A stretch of DNA of 24,464 nucleotides from IMG/VR virus record IMGVR_UViG_3300021356_000160, positions 1-24,464 of that record; one strand, written 5' to 3'. Below are positions 18,701 to 23,198 of the stretch, piece after piece. Origin of the DNA: a virus. The translations under genes and the position numbers were made by a program. Numbering within the stretch: the stretch's first letter is position 1; each line of letters opens with the position of its first letter. The notes beneath the pieces are model-generated. The model was not told where the DNA came from, did not search any database, and was given only the letters and a program-made list of their open reading frames with translations.

Positions 18701-19784
18701 CAGTCTTTGAATAGTATGTACAAACTCCAATAGTTCCATTATCATACTGAAAACTTAATGTGCCCTCATTGGGGAATCCGATAGTGGTATCAACATCTAT
18801 AAACGATTGTCCAACTCCCACAGAACCAATTACATAGGTTTTAGGATGTGGTGAAAAGTTTCCATATAACAATTCTGTTGTTCCATCATTTTGAGTTAAA
18901 GATCCGTCAATAGCTATCTTGTAATACTCTGCTGTGGAAATACCAGAGTATATTTTTTCTACACTCGATACTGGAGCATATGCTTTTCTAATATTTTCAA
19001 ATCCATCTTGAAAGAGAGTTCTATTAAGTAAATTGTCAGGATCTCCCTCTACAACTTCGACGACTAAATTTCTATCTATTTTATAGTTTGCGTCTGAAGG
19101 TGTGATTACTGAATCAATAGGACGAATTATTTCTGCTTTTTTTCCGTACAGAGCTTTAAAAAGAATTTCAAAAGACTTATCAGTTCCTCTCGAAGAGTAA
19201 AAACTTTTAGAATTCTTAATAAAAGATCTTTGATTTAATTGCGAAAATAAGTCTTTATCGCTTAAACCATTTAAAAGTTGTTTTTTTGTTTTTCTTAAAA
19301 ATTCATCTAAAAATAAAACATTGAGATTTTCTACTTTAGCGTAAACCTCATGCTCAGCCGCATTACTATTATTAAAAACTAATTCTTCAGCATCACTACC
19401 ATTACCATAAGAAGTAATTCCAGCAAATCCTCTAATACATGCAACGAAATTTACATCTGTTTTATATCGATAATATATAACTTCATCATCAATTTTGATT
19501 AAACCATCAGAATCCGGAAATCCTTCAGTGCTTTCGACATATATATCGCCATCTCTGAACCGATCTAGATCATATGTCAGAACAGTTTCTTTGACATAAC
19601 CATCAGTTGTAGATCTTTTTAAATATTCATCAATATTTTGAATTATATCAAGAGGGCCACCTTGATATTCTTGAGATCTATAGTATCTTGATAAAAATTG
19701 CCCAATCAAAGGAAATTCTTCCCTCACATAAGAGGGTAATTGGTTCTCAACGATGTGACTAATTTTTACTCTGTTTTCTTTCAT
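6798..19784 (-). CDS. Giant 4328-aa baseplate-cluster structural protein in the gp7 position, with YHYH motif
   Basis: This single open frame of 12,987 bases lies between gp6 and gp8, where T4 has gene 7 (baseplate wedge initiator, 1032 aa). The N-terminal 230 residues (HIVENQLPSYVREEFPLIGQ, YYRSQEYQGGPLD, FYSSRGTDKSFEILFKALYG) belong to a family typical of T4-like cyanophages. Next come a GKPYYGPYHEHP motif (residues 558-569), a YHYH-type motif (1296-1315), a conserved-looking region with FSYSIKSQVPLEEW (about 2500-2540), a segment with NNRAQKFIAYIQDRLFTGER (about 2640-2735), a duplicated module (2794-3011) and a C-terminus with FYGEYSWGKL. Between these are many beta-rich repeats: GxGYxxxP units, HGLxTGxxVxY units and GIGT/GVGTT motifs. 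No signal peptide or membrane segment is seen. It starts nine bases after the gp6 stop with an A-rich leader and no Shine-Dalgarno site. A role in the wedge or a peripheral baseplate/tail fibre structure is inferred from position and family; equivalence to gp7 is not proven. Confidence 0.88.
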   Translation of the reverse strand: MKENRVKISHIVENQLPSYVREEFPLIGQFLSRYYRSQEYQGGPLDIIQNIDEYLKRSTTDGYVKETVLTYDLDRFRDGDIYVESTEGFPDSDGLIKIDDEVIYYRYKTDVNFVACIRGFAGITSYGNGSDAEELVFNNSNAAEHEVYAKVENLNVLFLDEFLRKTKKQLLNGLSDKDLFSQLNQRSFIKNSKSFYSSRGTDKSFEILFKALYGKKAEIIRPIDSVITPSDANYKIDRNLVVEVVEGDPDNLLNRTLFQDGFENIRKAYAPVSSVEKIYSGISTAEYYKIAIDGSLTQNDGTTELLYGNFSPHPKTYVIGSVGVGQSFIDVDTTIGFPNEGTLSFQYDNGTIGVCTYYSKTVNQFLDIDVTGITGNVKDGTSIDQNTFAYVGSPTDNGVRVKIRSVLNGIRIPANTYYQKKDSKVKIKTLGKPGESIKENHWIFNTAQYYEVESLILVDASNNTYKLVTKDNHILRIGDLLTLTDRNNQILPDEFVVTDVFSNNTCIFRGTGISDASIISKVTRKIIKVDSNIHTNLNSLTANIQNVYVKPDVGFVNGKPYYGPYHEHPETGVRMVGAKHTPFPHDIIVDDPKSSKILVASSSLPADSDVKLDPTIQKFTISGTFVVGSTDIQIVSGVDHNLYTGDRIKYTPQKGSVERTLANGVRIDQEFVISSLFDEGIYFVKRVSDTTIKLARSRANIHNGIFVEVEGSSDTVTITSNDFEKAEFSERKIEPQKIFREVKSPSKDRKEYKTYPGYSGILINGVEVLNYKSTDKCFYGEVSSVLVANGGEDYDVINPPVLGITDSVGSGATGFCAVEGNLKEIRVIDSGFDYLNTPTVKISGGSGEGATAEAKMVTVPHNVTFDASGIGSARIGVDTSTIGFSTTHKFRTGEKVVYKTFGKKALVGLNTDATYYVNVVNNYTITLHNNLSESSVGLGTVGFTDFGEGIHSLNSLEGKSVVSSIVVTNSGSGYKNRKTNCDSAGVSTSSNLINIKSHGYDSGEILKYTTTGNAIGGLTNSSEYYVTVVNEDQFKLSAVGVGTTQSDFYYKTKQYQNFSNIGSGTHTFNYQDILVSITGNLGIGTIEGKTFEAQIQPIVRGEIVDIFLENNGVGYGVTNILNYERPPLLDLNSGRGGEITPIITNGRITDVVIGAAGTDYNSAPEIKVLGIGTGAVLIPELNSLGNIVSINIANSGVGYGSSTTSIDVVSSGKNATFKPNIQQWTVNKFRKNLPSITADDVFISTPVSGSGLQCSYVYAPRTLRSVLYGSSSDGKTLFGKKDLTLINGSEGTSDAHSPIIGWAYDGNPIYGPYGYSTKSGGTVVQMKSGYTLNLKTTRPPTSEFPPEFFIEDFLWLESTDESFLDKHNGRFCVTPEYPNGVYAYFSTIDIVASGDGIFKNYKQPKFPYLVGDSFYSIPNSFNFNPASRQDSIDLNETSWARNTHPYSLENDYSGYDYIKQSYREVEQESKLKFVKKGSVDSIGILTGGQNYQVGDRIVFKKQENNSFVPSGVVNQVSGQGISTISVDTITLNNFEFYKLGSNQVLGINTASHGLINRDIVTISGLTTTTSELRDFVSVGVNTTGLSLTKAVDNIGATGIVTYFSVAGDLGMSENDIFKIGNENVRILNVDRFSSRIRVLRQENSTVGTSHTESTSLRSLPRRIVFNTGINTSISSKINKELYFNPSEAVGLAQSGSISVGIGTTLSISNPGSGKTQIFVETRAIYLPNHRLRTGDVVTYQTNGGDSIGIATHSIVGNGVTDPDTTLLNQHSSLFVADLGVDFIGLSTVKIGIGSTGSFVGVADTTLHQGLVYFLGIGTGTYHSLKTTYPVIKGKVEKNLVTVSTAGTHGLLNEDTVNINVSPENSTSINVFYNKANRKSIITGLAFTSGGITTATSATGSRSSISLSDHGLETGQKIIHIADSPSGGLETDKEYFVYVVDKDTIQLTNDKFQVTKSLPNFVAISTASSGEIYPVNPQIKLYKNSVVNFNVSDSTLSYTQNATSFPAFDLKFYTDENFNNEYFGTGSLNDDGSFDVTKTGDVGVTTDARVTLRIKENTPEILYYRLSPIKDLSNLPVNKEIREDDDSPSNKLTIQNSKYSGSHEITVSGDNDFTYNLREVPELSSYANNVSKLSYTTNSPTAYGSITEVSVTNKGNGYEIIPGISTISSSLGSGALLEPSSTTIGKVESISLTNIGFDYSSDFTLRPTAKLPQTFRIEPLTGFESIGITSLGRGYNTAPSLVVLDGKTKKEIIDVKLRYPLDKNEVEILQNTNNLSNVDPTIIPVGNPNGIRAKNFTYDDVTEEVTVNLKDAFSTNDTFPLEVGDKVLVENVSVGIGSTALGFNSENYDYVRFEITEVFQNLGSVGVVTYSMAGQVSSGQTTGKFDAKNSSAILVRERDFPQFDSTLRANIFEAGESVNNGNQSADVFEWDAENKYLTVESSEDFVVGDIIKSDQTGKKGLIKEKISFETTYDVDYFSLVNNGWEYDKGFLNNESQRIHDNEYYQNFSYSIKSQVPLEEWEDVVSQLNHAAGFRKFASLDIESNLPRTSQTTLRPVTDQSVDLIFNLQSVADLNCVNNFDLVSENFLRGSLRDYSDEISFSTRILQDYAESVGNRVLSVDDFSDEFNNNARTTKFEEVFRGRLGNNRAQKFIAYIQDRLFTGERQIMLVNALYDTGRGFAMINQYGALDTVLDLGSFDSVIEGAESVLQFFPNKFELNNYNVRLFSYNIDTNTLGVTTTQEYISVGSTVIGESTATDFPGGLVSIASSVVQMAGGAETTIVTMAGIGTTTSGSRSAKILVNVEASDGSVEYDELTLVHDGTDVQLMEYGQLTIHSTDAYSTGSNIGTFGASISGSDIRVTYTPIAGLTTASVNTITVGLSSEGYTGIGTYELTHSSIEAKSTSIGSTTMPVAVGIASYSDAYDAAYCFVQVSDTTNGRYEVSEVLIIDDYNDEDPENVQIVEYGNTQIGSGAFVGLGTISARRAGDGSNYTEVTFTPDAGADIEVKTYMNAMRPETNESPSPGGRVVGGESEIDFGNAAIQNSDAVYTGTQNSVKRQFNIQHKSLDVFRRVVDGSSTNVVDLSSNTITIPDHFFVTGEEVVYAPSTGIGTHAIGIARTTFVGVGSTTQLPTSVFVIKQSDSKIKLARSAEDALKAIAVPLDLTSVGVGTSHSFTSKNQNQKVIFSIDNVIQSPVAGTSVTTFISEGAIRNTDLLRFSGITSFFGADYVRVGAADTGEIMKILGVGIGSTNAVRVQRGWLGTPIVGHDTGSLVTKLRGGYNIVDNYVNFAEAPSGLNPVELPTNPPDSRDWTGITTSSSFNGRVFLRSGTRGSSSEAYSQNYLYDDIGQQFTGKEKEFSLTVNNGTNVSGVATNNAVVLINNIFQGPGNNYNYSLTEVGGISSIRFTGTASSVGYDPNNANIPVGGVIVSVGSSEGFGYQPLVAAGGTAIVSAAGTIASISIGNTGSGYRSGIQTVNVSIQRESINGADIVAIGTAAISGGHITGVAVTDSRVFYVPRDISNVGYTSITGITTITTLTAHGLSVGNEVVLSGIAFTCDYAPAVGVQSAVYNSVSGIMTVTTSAAHGLSTTGKSSDVLLNELGMSAESDGSAPTHTFPRSTDDAFCGVSVAGVASATQFSINVGAGLTLDNFITGGTIQPVIIAPRANNNSASGQDPAYDGTPVLRVLSTTQFEVDSGISTRPHNYARCGKVNQLLKVIIDEPHSYVNIPLSYSSDSLGSGGVNATIDVVVGQGSSVIDFSISNTGYGYGVGHILTIPSGGATGIPTTGSSNFEEFKVDILEIDSDLFTAWSIGQLQVLDDVSSLFDGVTKTFPITLNGNSFSIQAAPGSLIKVQDTLLLFVNDILQVPDESYFFTGGSNFSFEEAPKAGDTFKLIFYRGTGGADVIDRDIIETVKTGDDLTIGYDRRLKQTPLNINQDRFLQEDERTVSEITSSSSVDTNPYSGGGLSDKTRMLRPVKWCRQTEDRFVAGKQISKARDLYNANIFPSTYLIKSVGIGSTIISVDNVRPFFNAKNENKVNTDFQKDILFIDNPQKVAAAATAVVGVGTTVTSIVISDGGKGYTSVPTVSIQTPVGLGTTSGATATATISGGSVTAISVDTSGTGYAQTTHPRVLIGPPTFVTETNTIDSYSGDFGIITGIGTTSIAGVAVTGLVLDLVIPYDSFLRNSDITQPSAITASGIGTGDLFVIRNSNVGGGLTSLDENNAVVGVGTTFMDGVYRAAHVTTGVTTDAIGFGQTTVTQVVVSVSSTDGLTGLAVSHFYGEYSWGKLQLTDRNKSQAYTVNTTNGITGIETGPVVVRQKSLKVKSYST
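10752..11018 (-). repeat. Second copy of a duplicated ~87-residue module in the giant protein
   Basis: Residues 2923-3011 of the giant protein. It shares an ordered set of positions with the module at 2794-2878: VQIVEYG, then GLGTISA, then EVTFTPDAG, ending in a V-rich strand. It differs enough at the residue level that the duplication is old. It is probably a beta-sandwich-like domain by its alternating pattern. I do not recognise a named family with certainty. Confidence 0.6.
11151..11405 (-). repeat. First copy of a duplicated ~87-residue module in the giant protein
   Basis: Residues 2794-2878 of the giant protein. The order of motifs is SAKILVNVE, then VQLMEYG, then NIGTFGA, then RVTYTPIAG, then a closing strand. 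It is separated from the second copy by 44 residues that contain a GIGT motif and a Ser/Thr-rich linker. Confidence 0.6.
15840..15899 (-). other. YHYH-domain motif within the giant protein
   Basis: Residues 1296-1315 read HSPIIGWAYDGNPIYGPYGY. The pattern of a GWAYDGNPIYGP core preceded by His is the hallmark of the YHYH domain, which occurs in many cyanophage structural proteins and in some bacterial secreted proteins. Its biochemical function is unknown to me. Here it lies in the middle third of the protein, between two blocks of GxGY repeats. Confidence 0.75.
18039..18116 (-). other. His/Tyr-rich GPYHEHP motif within the giant protein
   Basis: Residues 557-582 begin NGKPYYGPYHEHPETG and continue to VGAKHT. 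It resembles a second YHYH-like element: both have a [KN]P-[IY]-YGPY core. The extra His residues (566, 568, 581) could bind a metal, but this is inference. Similar GPxHxHP segments occur in other cyanophage structural proteins as I recall them. Confidence 0.55.
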
Positions 19785-19793
19785 TTGTTTTTG

Positions 19794-21728
19794 TTATCTT
19801 ACGATATTTCCTGCACTATAGCTGGAACTGACTGTGTAGTTGGAACCCGATGGACTTGACCCAGAACTGATTTGATCAACAATCATTTCAACAGAAGTTT
19901 TATCTAATTGAAGATAAAGATCTTGCAAACCAATAACATCATTTGATAGTGGGCATGTCGATATTTCTAAAATTTGTTGACTATCTTTGGTTTTTCCTGA
20001 AATAACATTGATTGGATTTAATGTTATTCGACCCTTTTCATAATTTACTAAACCAACACCACTTCTTCTTATGATAGGAGTAGTAGATTCTGGAGTTGCT
20101 AAAGAAATTAAATTAATAACTCCAGTTTTTTTATCAGCATTAGGGACATCAGTAAGGTAAACATCCTCATTAATATCTATCACCCTAAATGCAGAGGATT
20201 TTATGTTATATCCATTCATAGATTTAACATAGAATTCATTTCCAAAATCAATCGCATATTCTGCAAATTGATTCAATGCCAATCTCAAATCTCTTCTAAT
20301 GTTGATGGTCGTTATGTTTGAGGTTACTGCAGAGTGACTTTGGTCAATTAATCTTAAAAATTGACTATATTTGAATCTTGCACCATATCTATTTAATTCA
20401 CTTGAATCGGCGTACTTTGTAATATTATCTTGTATTTTTGATGCTAATGCATTTGCATTAGGTGCTAAACTTGGATTGTAATATACTTTACTTTCTGCCT
20501 CTACAAAAAGATATTTTAGATCTAAAATTTCTGGAATAATACCTGCAACAGAATATTTTCTAAGATCTCTCTTTATATTTTCTTTAATTGTATTTGGTAT
20601 AAAATCGCCATTTCGTGGTTTTATGCTAATAAAAACTTTTCCATACTGTGGAGGCACCAAATCCTCTCCACCATATACCGAAATTGACTCAGATTCAGGA
20701 TAAATTTTATTCGGAATCAATATTTCAAAATCATTTGCAGTTAATGCTCTATTTTGTGTTGCATAAATTTGAGGAGCATATTTTCTGACAGACTCAACAC
20801 TTTCAATCTCTTCACCACCACTAGAGGGTAGATCTGCAGTAATTAAAGATATTCCACTTGTTACTGGAAAAGTCGTGCTTCCCTTAGTATACTCCAATCT
20901 TCCACTGAAAAGAAAATCAACTATACCGTCTCCCGCTGGCCCAGTTGTTCTGATATAAGATACTTCGATAACACTACCATTTTGCAATTCTTGACCAAAA
21001 ATACCGTCTCCAAAAATTAATTCATACCTTTCATCTTCTACTTCTTGTATGAAATAAATTTTTGAGTTGCCATTAATAGCAGAGCCCATTTTTTCGTCAA
21101 ATAAGTCATCTTGACGAGTATATTTCAGACTAATAGTTGAATTTTCTGTTGGTTTTACTTTTACGACTAATGTGTCTAAGTCTATTCCAGAGTTTGTCAG
21201 TAAAAATCTTTGATTTGAATTTGATGTGTCAACCTCAAATTGCTGATTTACAACAGTTCCTTCGTAAATCTCAATTTGATCAAATAAAGCTACTTCATCA
21301 ATAACACCTACAGTAATATCTTCAGTTATACCAAAAACATAAGACTGATTGTTAAAGTTTCCCCCAGATGCAGCAATTGGTCCTTTCTTTAAAGTTACTG
21401 TGGATGGTGGGTTTGCAACATTCGACAAATCTGCAAAGAAATTAATCGTTGTTCTTGATGATTTCTTAGATCTGGGTACATATCCAATGTTTCTTGCAAG
21501 AGATACAACATTTTCTCTTAGTGTTGCACTGTCAATGAATACCTCATTTGCAACCATATTGGCATTGTATGAGGTAATATAGGTGTTGTATGCTAATACA
21601 TCAAGAATTGTTGACAGATTAGATCCCTCAAAATCATAATCAGTGAAATTTGAGTATGTTTTTAAATAATTTTTGAGAGTATCCTTAATCTGGTCAAAGT
21701 CCAGACTAGAAAAATTTAAAAGGGACAT
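19794..21728 (-). CDS. 6: Baseplate wedge subunit gp6
   Basis: At 644 aa it is close to T4 gp6 (660 aa). The N-terminus (LLNFSSLDFDQIKDTLKNYL, then FEGSNLSTILDVLAYNTYI and ENVVSLARNIGYVPRS by residue 88) is the well-conserved start of phage gp6/baseplate J-like proteins. The central part around residues 310-345 (VRKYAPQIYATQNRALTANDFEIL) is the baseplate_J-type core with its NRALTANDFE motif. gp6 forms the iris-like ring that ties wedges together around the tail tube and binds gp25 and gp7. Its ATG directly abuts the gp25 TAA (TAAATG) with no gap and no Shine-Dalgarno site, so translation is probably coupled to gp25. The C-terminal 20 residues are Ser/Gly-rich. Confidence 0.95.
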   Translation of the reverse strand: MSLLNFSSLDFDQIKDTLKNYLKTYSNFTDYDFEGSNLSTILDVLAYNTYITSYNANMVANEVFIDSATLRENVVSLARNIGYVPRSKKSSRTTINFFADLSNVANPPSTVTLKKGPIAASGGNFNNQSYVFGITEDITVGVIDEVALFDQIEIYEGTVVNQQFEVDTSNSNQRFLLTNSGIDLDTLVVKVKPTENSTISLKYTRQDDLFDEKMGSAINGNSKIYFIQEVEDERYELIFGDGIFGQELQNGSVIEVSYIRTTGPAGDGIVDFLFSGRLEYTKGSTTFPVTSGISLITADLPSSGGEEIESVESVRKYAPQIYATQNRALTANDFEILIPNKIYPESESISVYGGEDLVPPQYGKVFISIKPRNGDFIPNTIKENIKRDLRKYSVAGIIPEILDLKYLFVEAESKVYYNPSLAPNANALASKIQDNITKYADSSELNRYGARFKYSQFLRLIDQSHSAVTSNITTINIRRDLRLALNQFAEYAIDFGNEFYVKSMNGYNIKSSAFRVIDINEDVYLTDVPNADKKTGVINLISLATPESTTPIIRRSGVGLVNYEKGRITLNPINVISGKTKDSQQILEISTCPLSNDVIGLQDLYLQLDKTSVEMIVDQISSGSSPSGSNYTVSSSYSAGNIVR

Positions 21729-22130
21729 TTATCTTGTCGGTAGCAATACAAACTCTAATTGTTGTGGCGGAATATCAATGCCAATGATACGATAGGTCAA
21801 TTTTACATCAAAAGCATTATTATCATAGTCTGGAGTAGTTTCAACAGAGATCAAAGAAACTCTAGGCTCATAATTATTGATTGAATTTTCAATCTCATCA
21901 CGAATTGAAATTGCACTTATTTCATCAATATTTTCAAAAAGCAATTTTGTTACATTTGATCCAAAATCAGGATCAAAAAACTTCTCTCCAGGGGATGTTG
22001 AAATAATATTTCTTATAGAACGTGCTATAGCATTTGCATTTTTAAGCACCACAAGATCATTATTCAGGGGATTTGCCTGAAAACTTGCACTTAGATCCCT
22101 AAAAGATTGACTTACCCGTTCTAAAGGCAC
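21729..22130 (-). CDS. 25: Baseplate wedge subunit gp25
   Basis: This 133-aa protein is of the GPW/gp25 family and matches the T4 gp25 length (132 aa). Visible family features are RVSQSFRDLSASF at residues 5-17, SPGEKFFDPDFGSNV at 46-60, and the EPR core motif at 88-90 (NNYEPRV), which in T4 docks gp25 with gp6 in the wedge and sheath-initiation complex. The chosen start is GTG at 22130, because the protein then begins MPLERVSQSF as its relatives do; there is no upstream in-frame ATG that fits and no clear Shine-Dalgarno site. A late-promoter motif lies 21 bases upstream. The gene heads the baseplate cluster, and its stop abuts the gp6 start. Confidence 0.93.
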   Translation of the reverse strand: MPLERVSQSFRDLSASFQANPLNNDLVVLKNANAIARSIRNIISTSPGEKFFDPDFGSNVTKLLFENIDEISAISIRDEIENSINNYEPRVSLISVETTPDYDNNAFDVKLTYRIIGIDIPPQQLEFVLLPTR

Positions 22131-22151
22131 CAGAACACAGCGATTATGAGT

Positions 22152-22159
22152 TATTTATT
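22152..22159 (-). promoter_or_regulatory. Putative T4-type late promoter before gp25
   Basis: The minus strand reads AATAAATA, seven of eight matches to the T4 late motif TATAAATA. It sits in the 31-base gap upstream of gp25, 21 bases before its GTG start, which would give a short leader. As in T4, such a promoter needs only the -10-like element, recognised by the phage late sigma factor (gp55). It is the best late-promoter candidate in the window. Confidence 0.6.
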
Positions 22160-22161
22160 CA

Positions 22162-22362
22162 CTAAAATTCAGTTAATACTGTGGGTTCAGTGCCGTATTC
22201 CCAGTCATCATAGTCATCATCATTACGAATCTTCTCATGAATCTCTTTTTGCACCTTAAAATTGTGTTTTTTGGGTGTTAGATCATCATTTGCGATTTCA
22301 CGAAGCATTTTTTGATGCTGATCATTAGCTAAATTGTCTAAAAAGTCGTTATTCGGAGTCAT
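22162..22362 (-). CDS. Small hypothetical protein, 66 aa
   Basis: I place the start at ATG 22362 (MTPNNDFLDNL) because it has an AGAGG site four bases upstream and overlaps the preceding 227-aa gene by only 14 bases, as expected in a phage operon. A longer reading of the same frame from 22506 would overlap that gene by over 150 bases and adds a basic, unconvincing N-terminus. The protein is charged: a mainly helical-looking N-terminal half (DQHQKMLREIANDD), a Lys-rich middle and an acidic, Tyr/Trp-bearing tail (NDDDYDDWEYG). No known domain is recognised. Its position just before gp25 suggests a virion or assembly role, but that is only inference. Confidence 0.7.
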   Translation of the reverse strand: MTPNNDFLDNLANDQHQKMLREIANDDLTPKKHNFKVQKEIHEKIRNDDDYDDWEYGTEPTVLTEF

Positions 22363-23032
22363 TTTCCTCTTTTTTGAATGAATTTTCGCGTTCTTTTGCG
22401 GTTTTCCAGAAATATTCGTCTTCACGACCCATTCCGAGTCGCTCATAACCGTTTTCAACACTATAATATTCGGTCGAAACCTTAAAATCAGGCATTTTGG
22501 GGTCAACAGGAGTCAAACTGTTATCATAGATACGCATTCTATTGTTTGGATAGAGTGCATATTGTCCATTATCTAGTTCAATCAGGTTTGATGACTTGTG
22601 TTCAGCAGGATTTTCACTTGTTGCATAGTCAATGGCATCAGGATCCTGGTGATAATTGTCTAGAGTACAAATGTATGTACCTTTTTGAATACCAAAATCT
22701 CTTGTATACAGTTCATAGTCCATGGAGCCAATAAATTGCTTCTGAACAGCAACAACACCATAGTCCATACAGTTCCAGAACTGCAGGTTAGGAAGGTCCA
22801 TATCGGGGTCTGGAAGCGCCGGAGACGAGAGAAACGCGCTTATAGGTAGTTTGTCATACATTGCCGCATATTCCGGCAAATAGGTCTCAAAATAAAAAGC
22901 ACGCCCAGGAATCGACTTTGCCGATACCCAGACGCCCTTTACAAATTCACCGTGACCTGATTGATGGTCAGTGAGATATTCTTTACGAACCCAAACCTCA
23001 ACCGAGGGGAGGTTACAAATAAGTGCAGCCAT
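22349..23032 (-). CDS. Conserved cyanophage-type hypothetical protein, 227 aa
   Basis: The protein (MAALICNLPSVEVWVRKEYL at the N-terminus) resembles an unknown family I recall from T4-like cyanophages near the baseplate genes. It is aromatic-rich, with PGRAFYFETYLPEYAAMYDKLP at about 42-63, FWNCMDYGVVAVQKQFIGS at about 85-103 and a charged C-terminal tail (WKTAKERENSFKKEE). The middle contains LDNGQYALYPNNRMRIYDNS, a compact beta-like stretch. There is no signal peptide, no membrane segment and no catalytic motif that I recognise. The ATG at 23032 is preceded by a weak late-promoter motif and no good Shine-Dalgarno site. The stop lies inside the next gene (14-base overlap), indicating translational coupling. 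Confidence 0.85.
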   Translation of the reverse strand: MAALICNLPSVEVWVRKEYLTDHQSGHGEFVKGVWVSAKSIPGRAFYFETYLPEYAAMYDKLPISAFLSSPALPDPDMDLPNLQFWNCMDYGVVAVQKQFIGSMDYELYTRDFGIQKGTYICTLDNYHQDPDAIDYATSENPAEHKSSNLIELDNGQYALYPNNRMRIYDNSLTPVDPKMPDFKVSTEYYSVENGYERLGMGREDEYFWKTAKERENSFKKEENDSE

Positions 23033-23053
23033 TATGAATTAATGTATCTTCAC

Positions 23054-23197
23054 TTATTTACCTTGTCCCCGATAAGCTTTCTTTTTACCATTACGCGAGG
23101 ACGCGGCCAATTTTGTATTCACCGAGCGGCCTTGACGAGTCTTTTTCGGTGGTGCCTTTTGGAAATCATTACTTCCACCACTAAACATTCTTGCCAT
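23054..23197 (-). CDS. Small, very basic hypothetical protein, 47 aa
   Basis: The frame runs from ATG 23197 to TAA 23054-23056 and fills the gap between its neighbours. Support comes from a strong GGAGGA ribosome site eight bases upstream and from a start one base after the stop of the 61-aa gene. The sequence begins MARMFSGGSNDFQ and ends KKKAYRGQGK. It has 13 Lys/Arg and one acidic residue among 47, so it should be strongly positive and probably disordered, able to bind nucleic acid or acidic surfaces. No family is assigned with certainty, though similar short basic proteins ending in YRGQGK seem to occur in related phages. Confidence 0.75.
   Translation of the reverse strand: MARMFSGGSNDFQKAPPKKTRQGRSVNTKLAASSRNGKKKAYRGQGK
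23055..23062 (-). promoter_or_regulatory. Weak late-promoter-like motif before the 227-aa gene
   Basis: The minus strand reads GGTAAATA, six of eight matches to TATAAATA, 22 bases before the ATG at 23032. It overlaps the last codons of the 47-aa gene. The distance agrees with the motifs before gp25 and gp8, which is the main reason to record it; by sequence alone it could be chance. Confidence 0.3.
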
Positions 23198-23198
23198 T

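Noticed and set aside
6798-19784. The giant gene as a misassembled fusion of two or more genes
   Set aside because: The single frame is continuous with conserved-type N-terminal, middle and C-terminal segments in a sensible order, and no second ribosome site or compositional break is evident. Long-read coverage would settle it.
22162-22506. Longer 114-aa reading of the 66-aa gene, from ATG 22506
   Set aside because: It would overlap the 227-aa gene by more than 150 bases, and the start at 22362 has an AGAGG site and a normal 14-base overlap. The extra N-terminal residues are the wrong-frame reading of the 227-aa gene.
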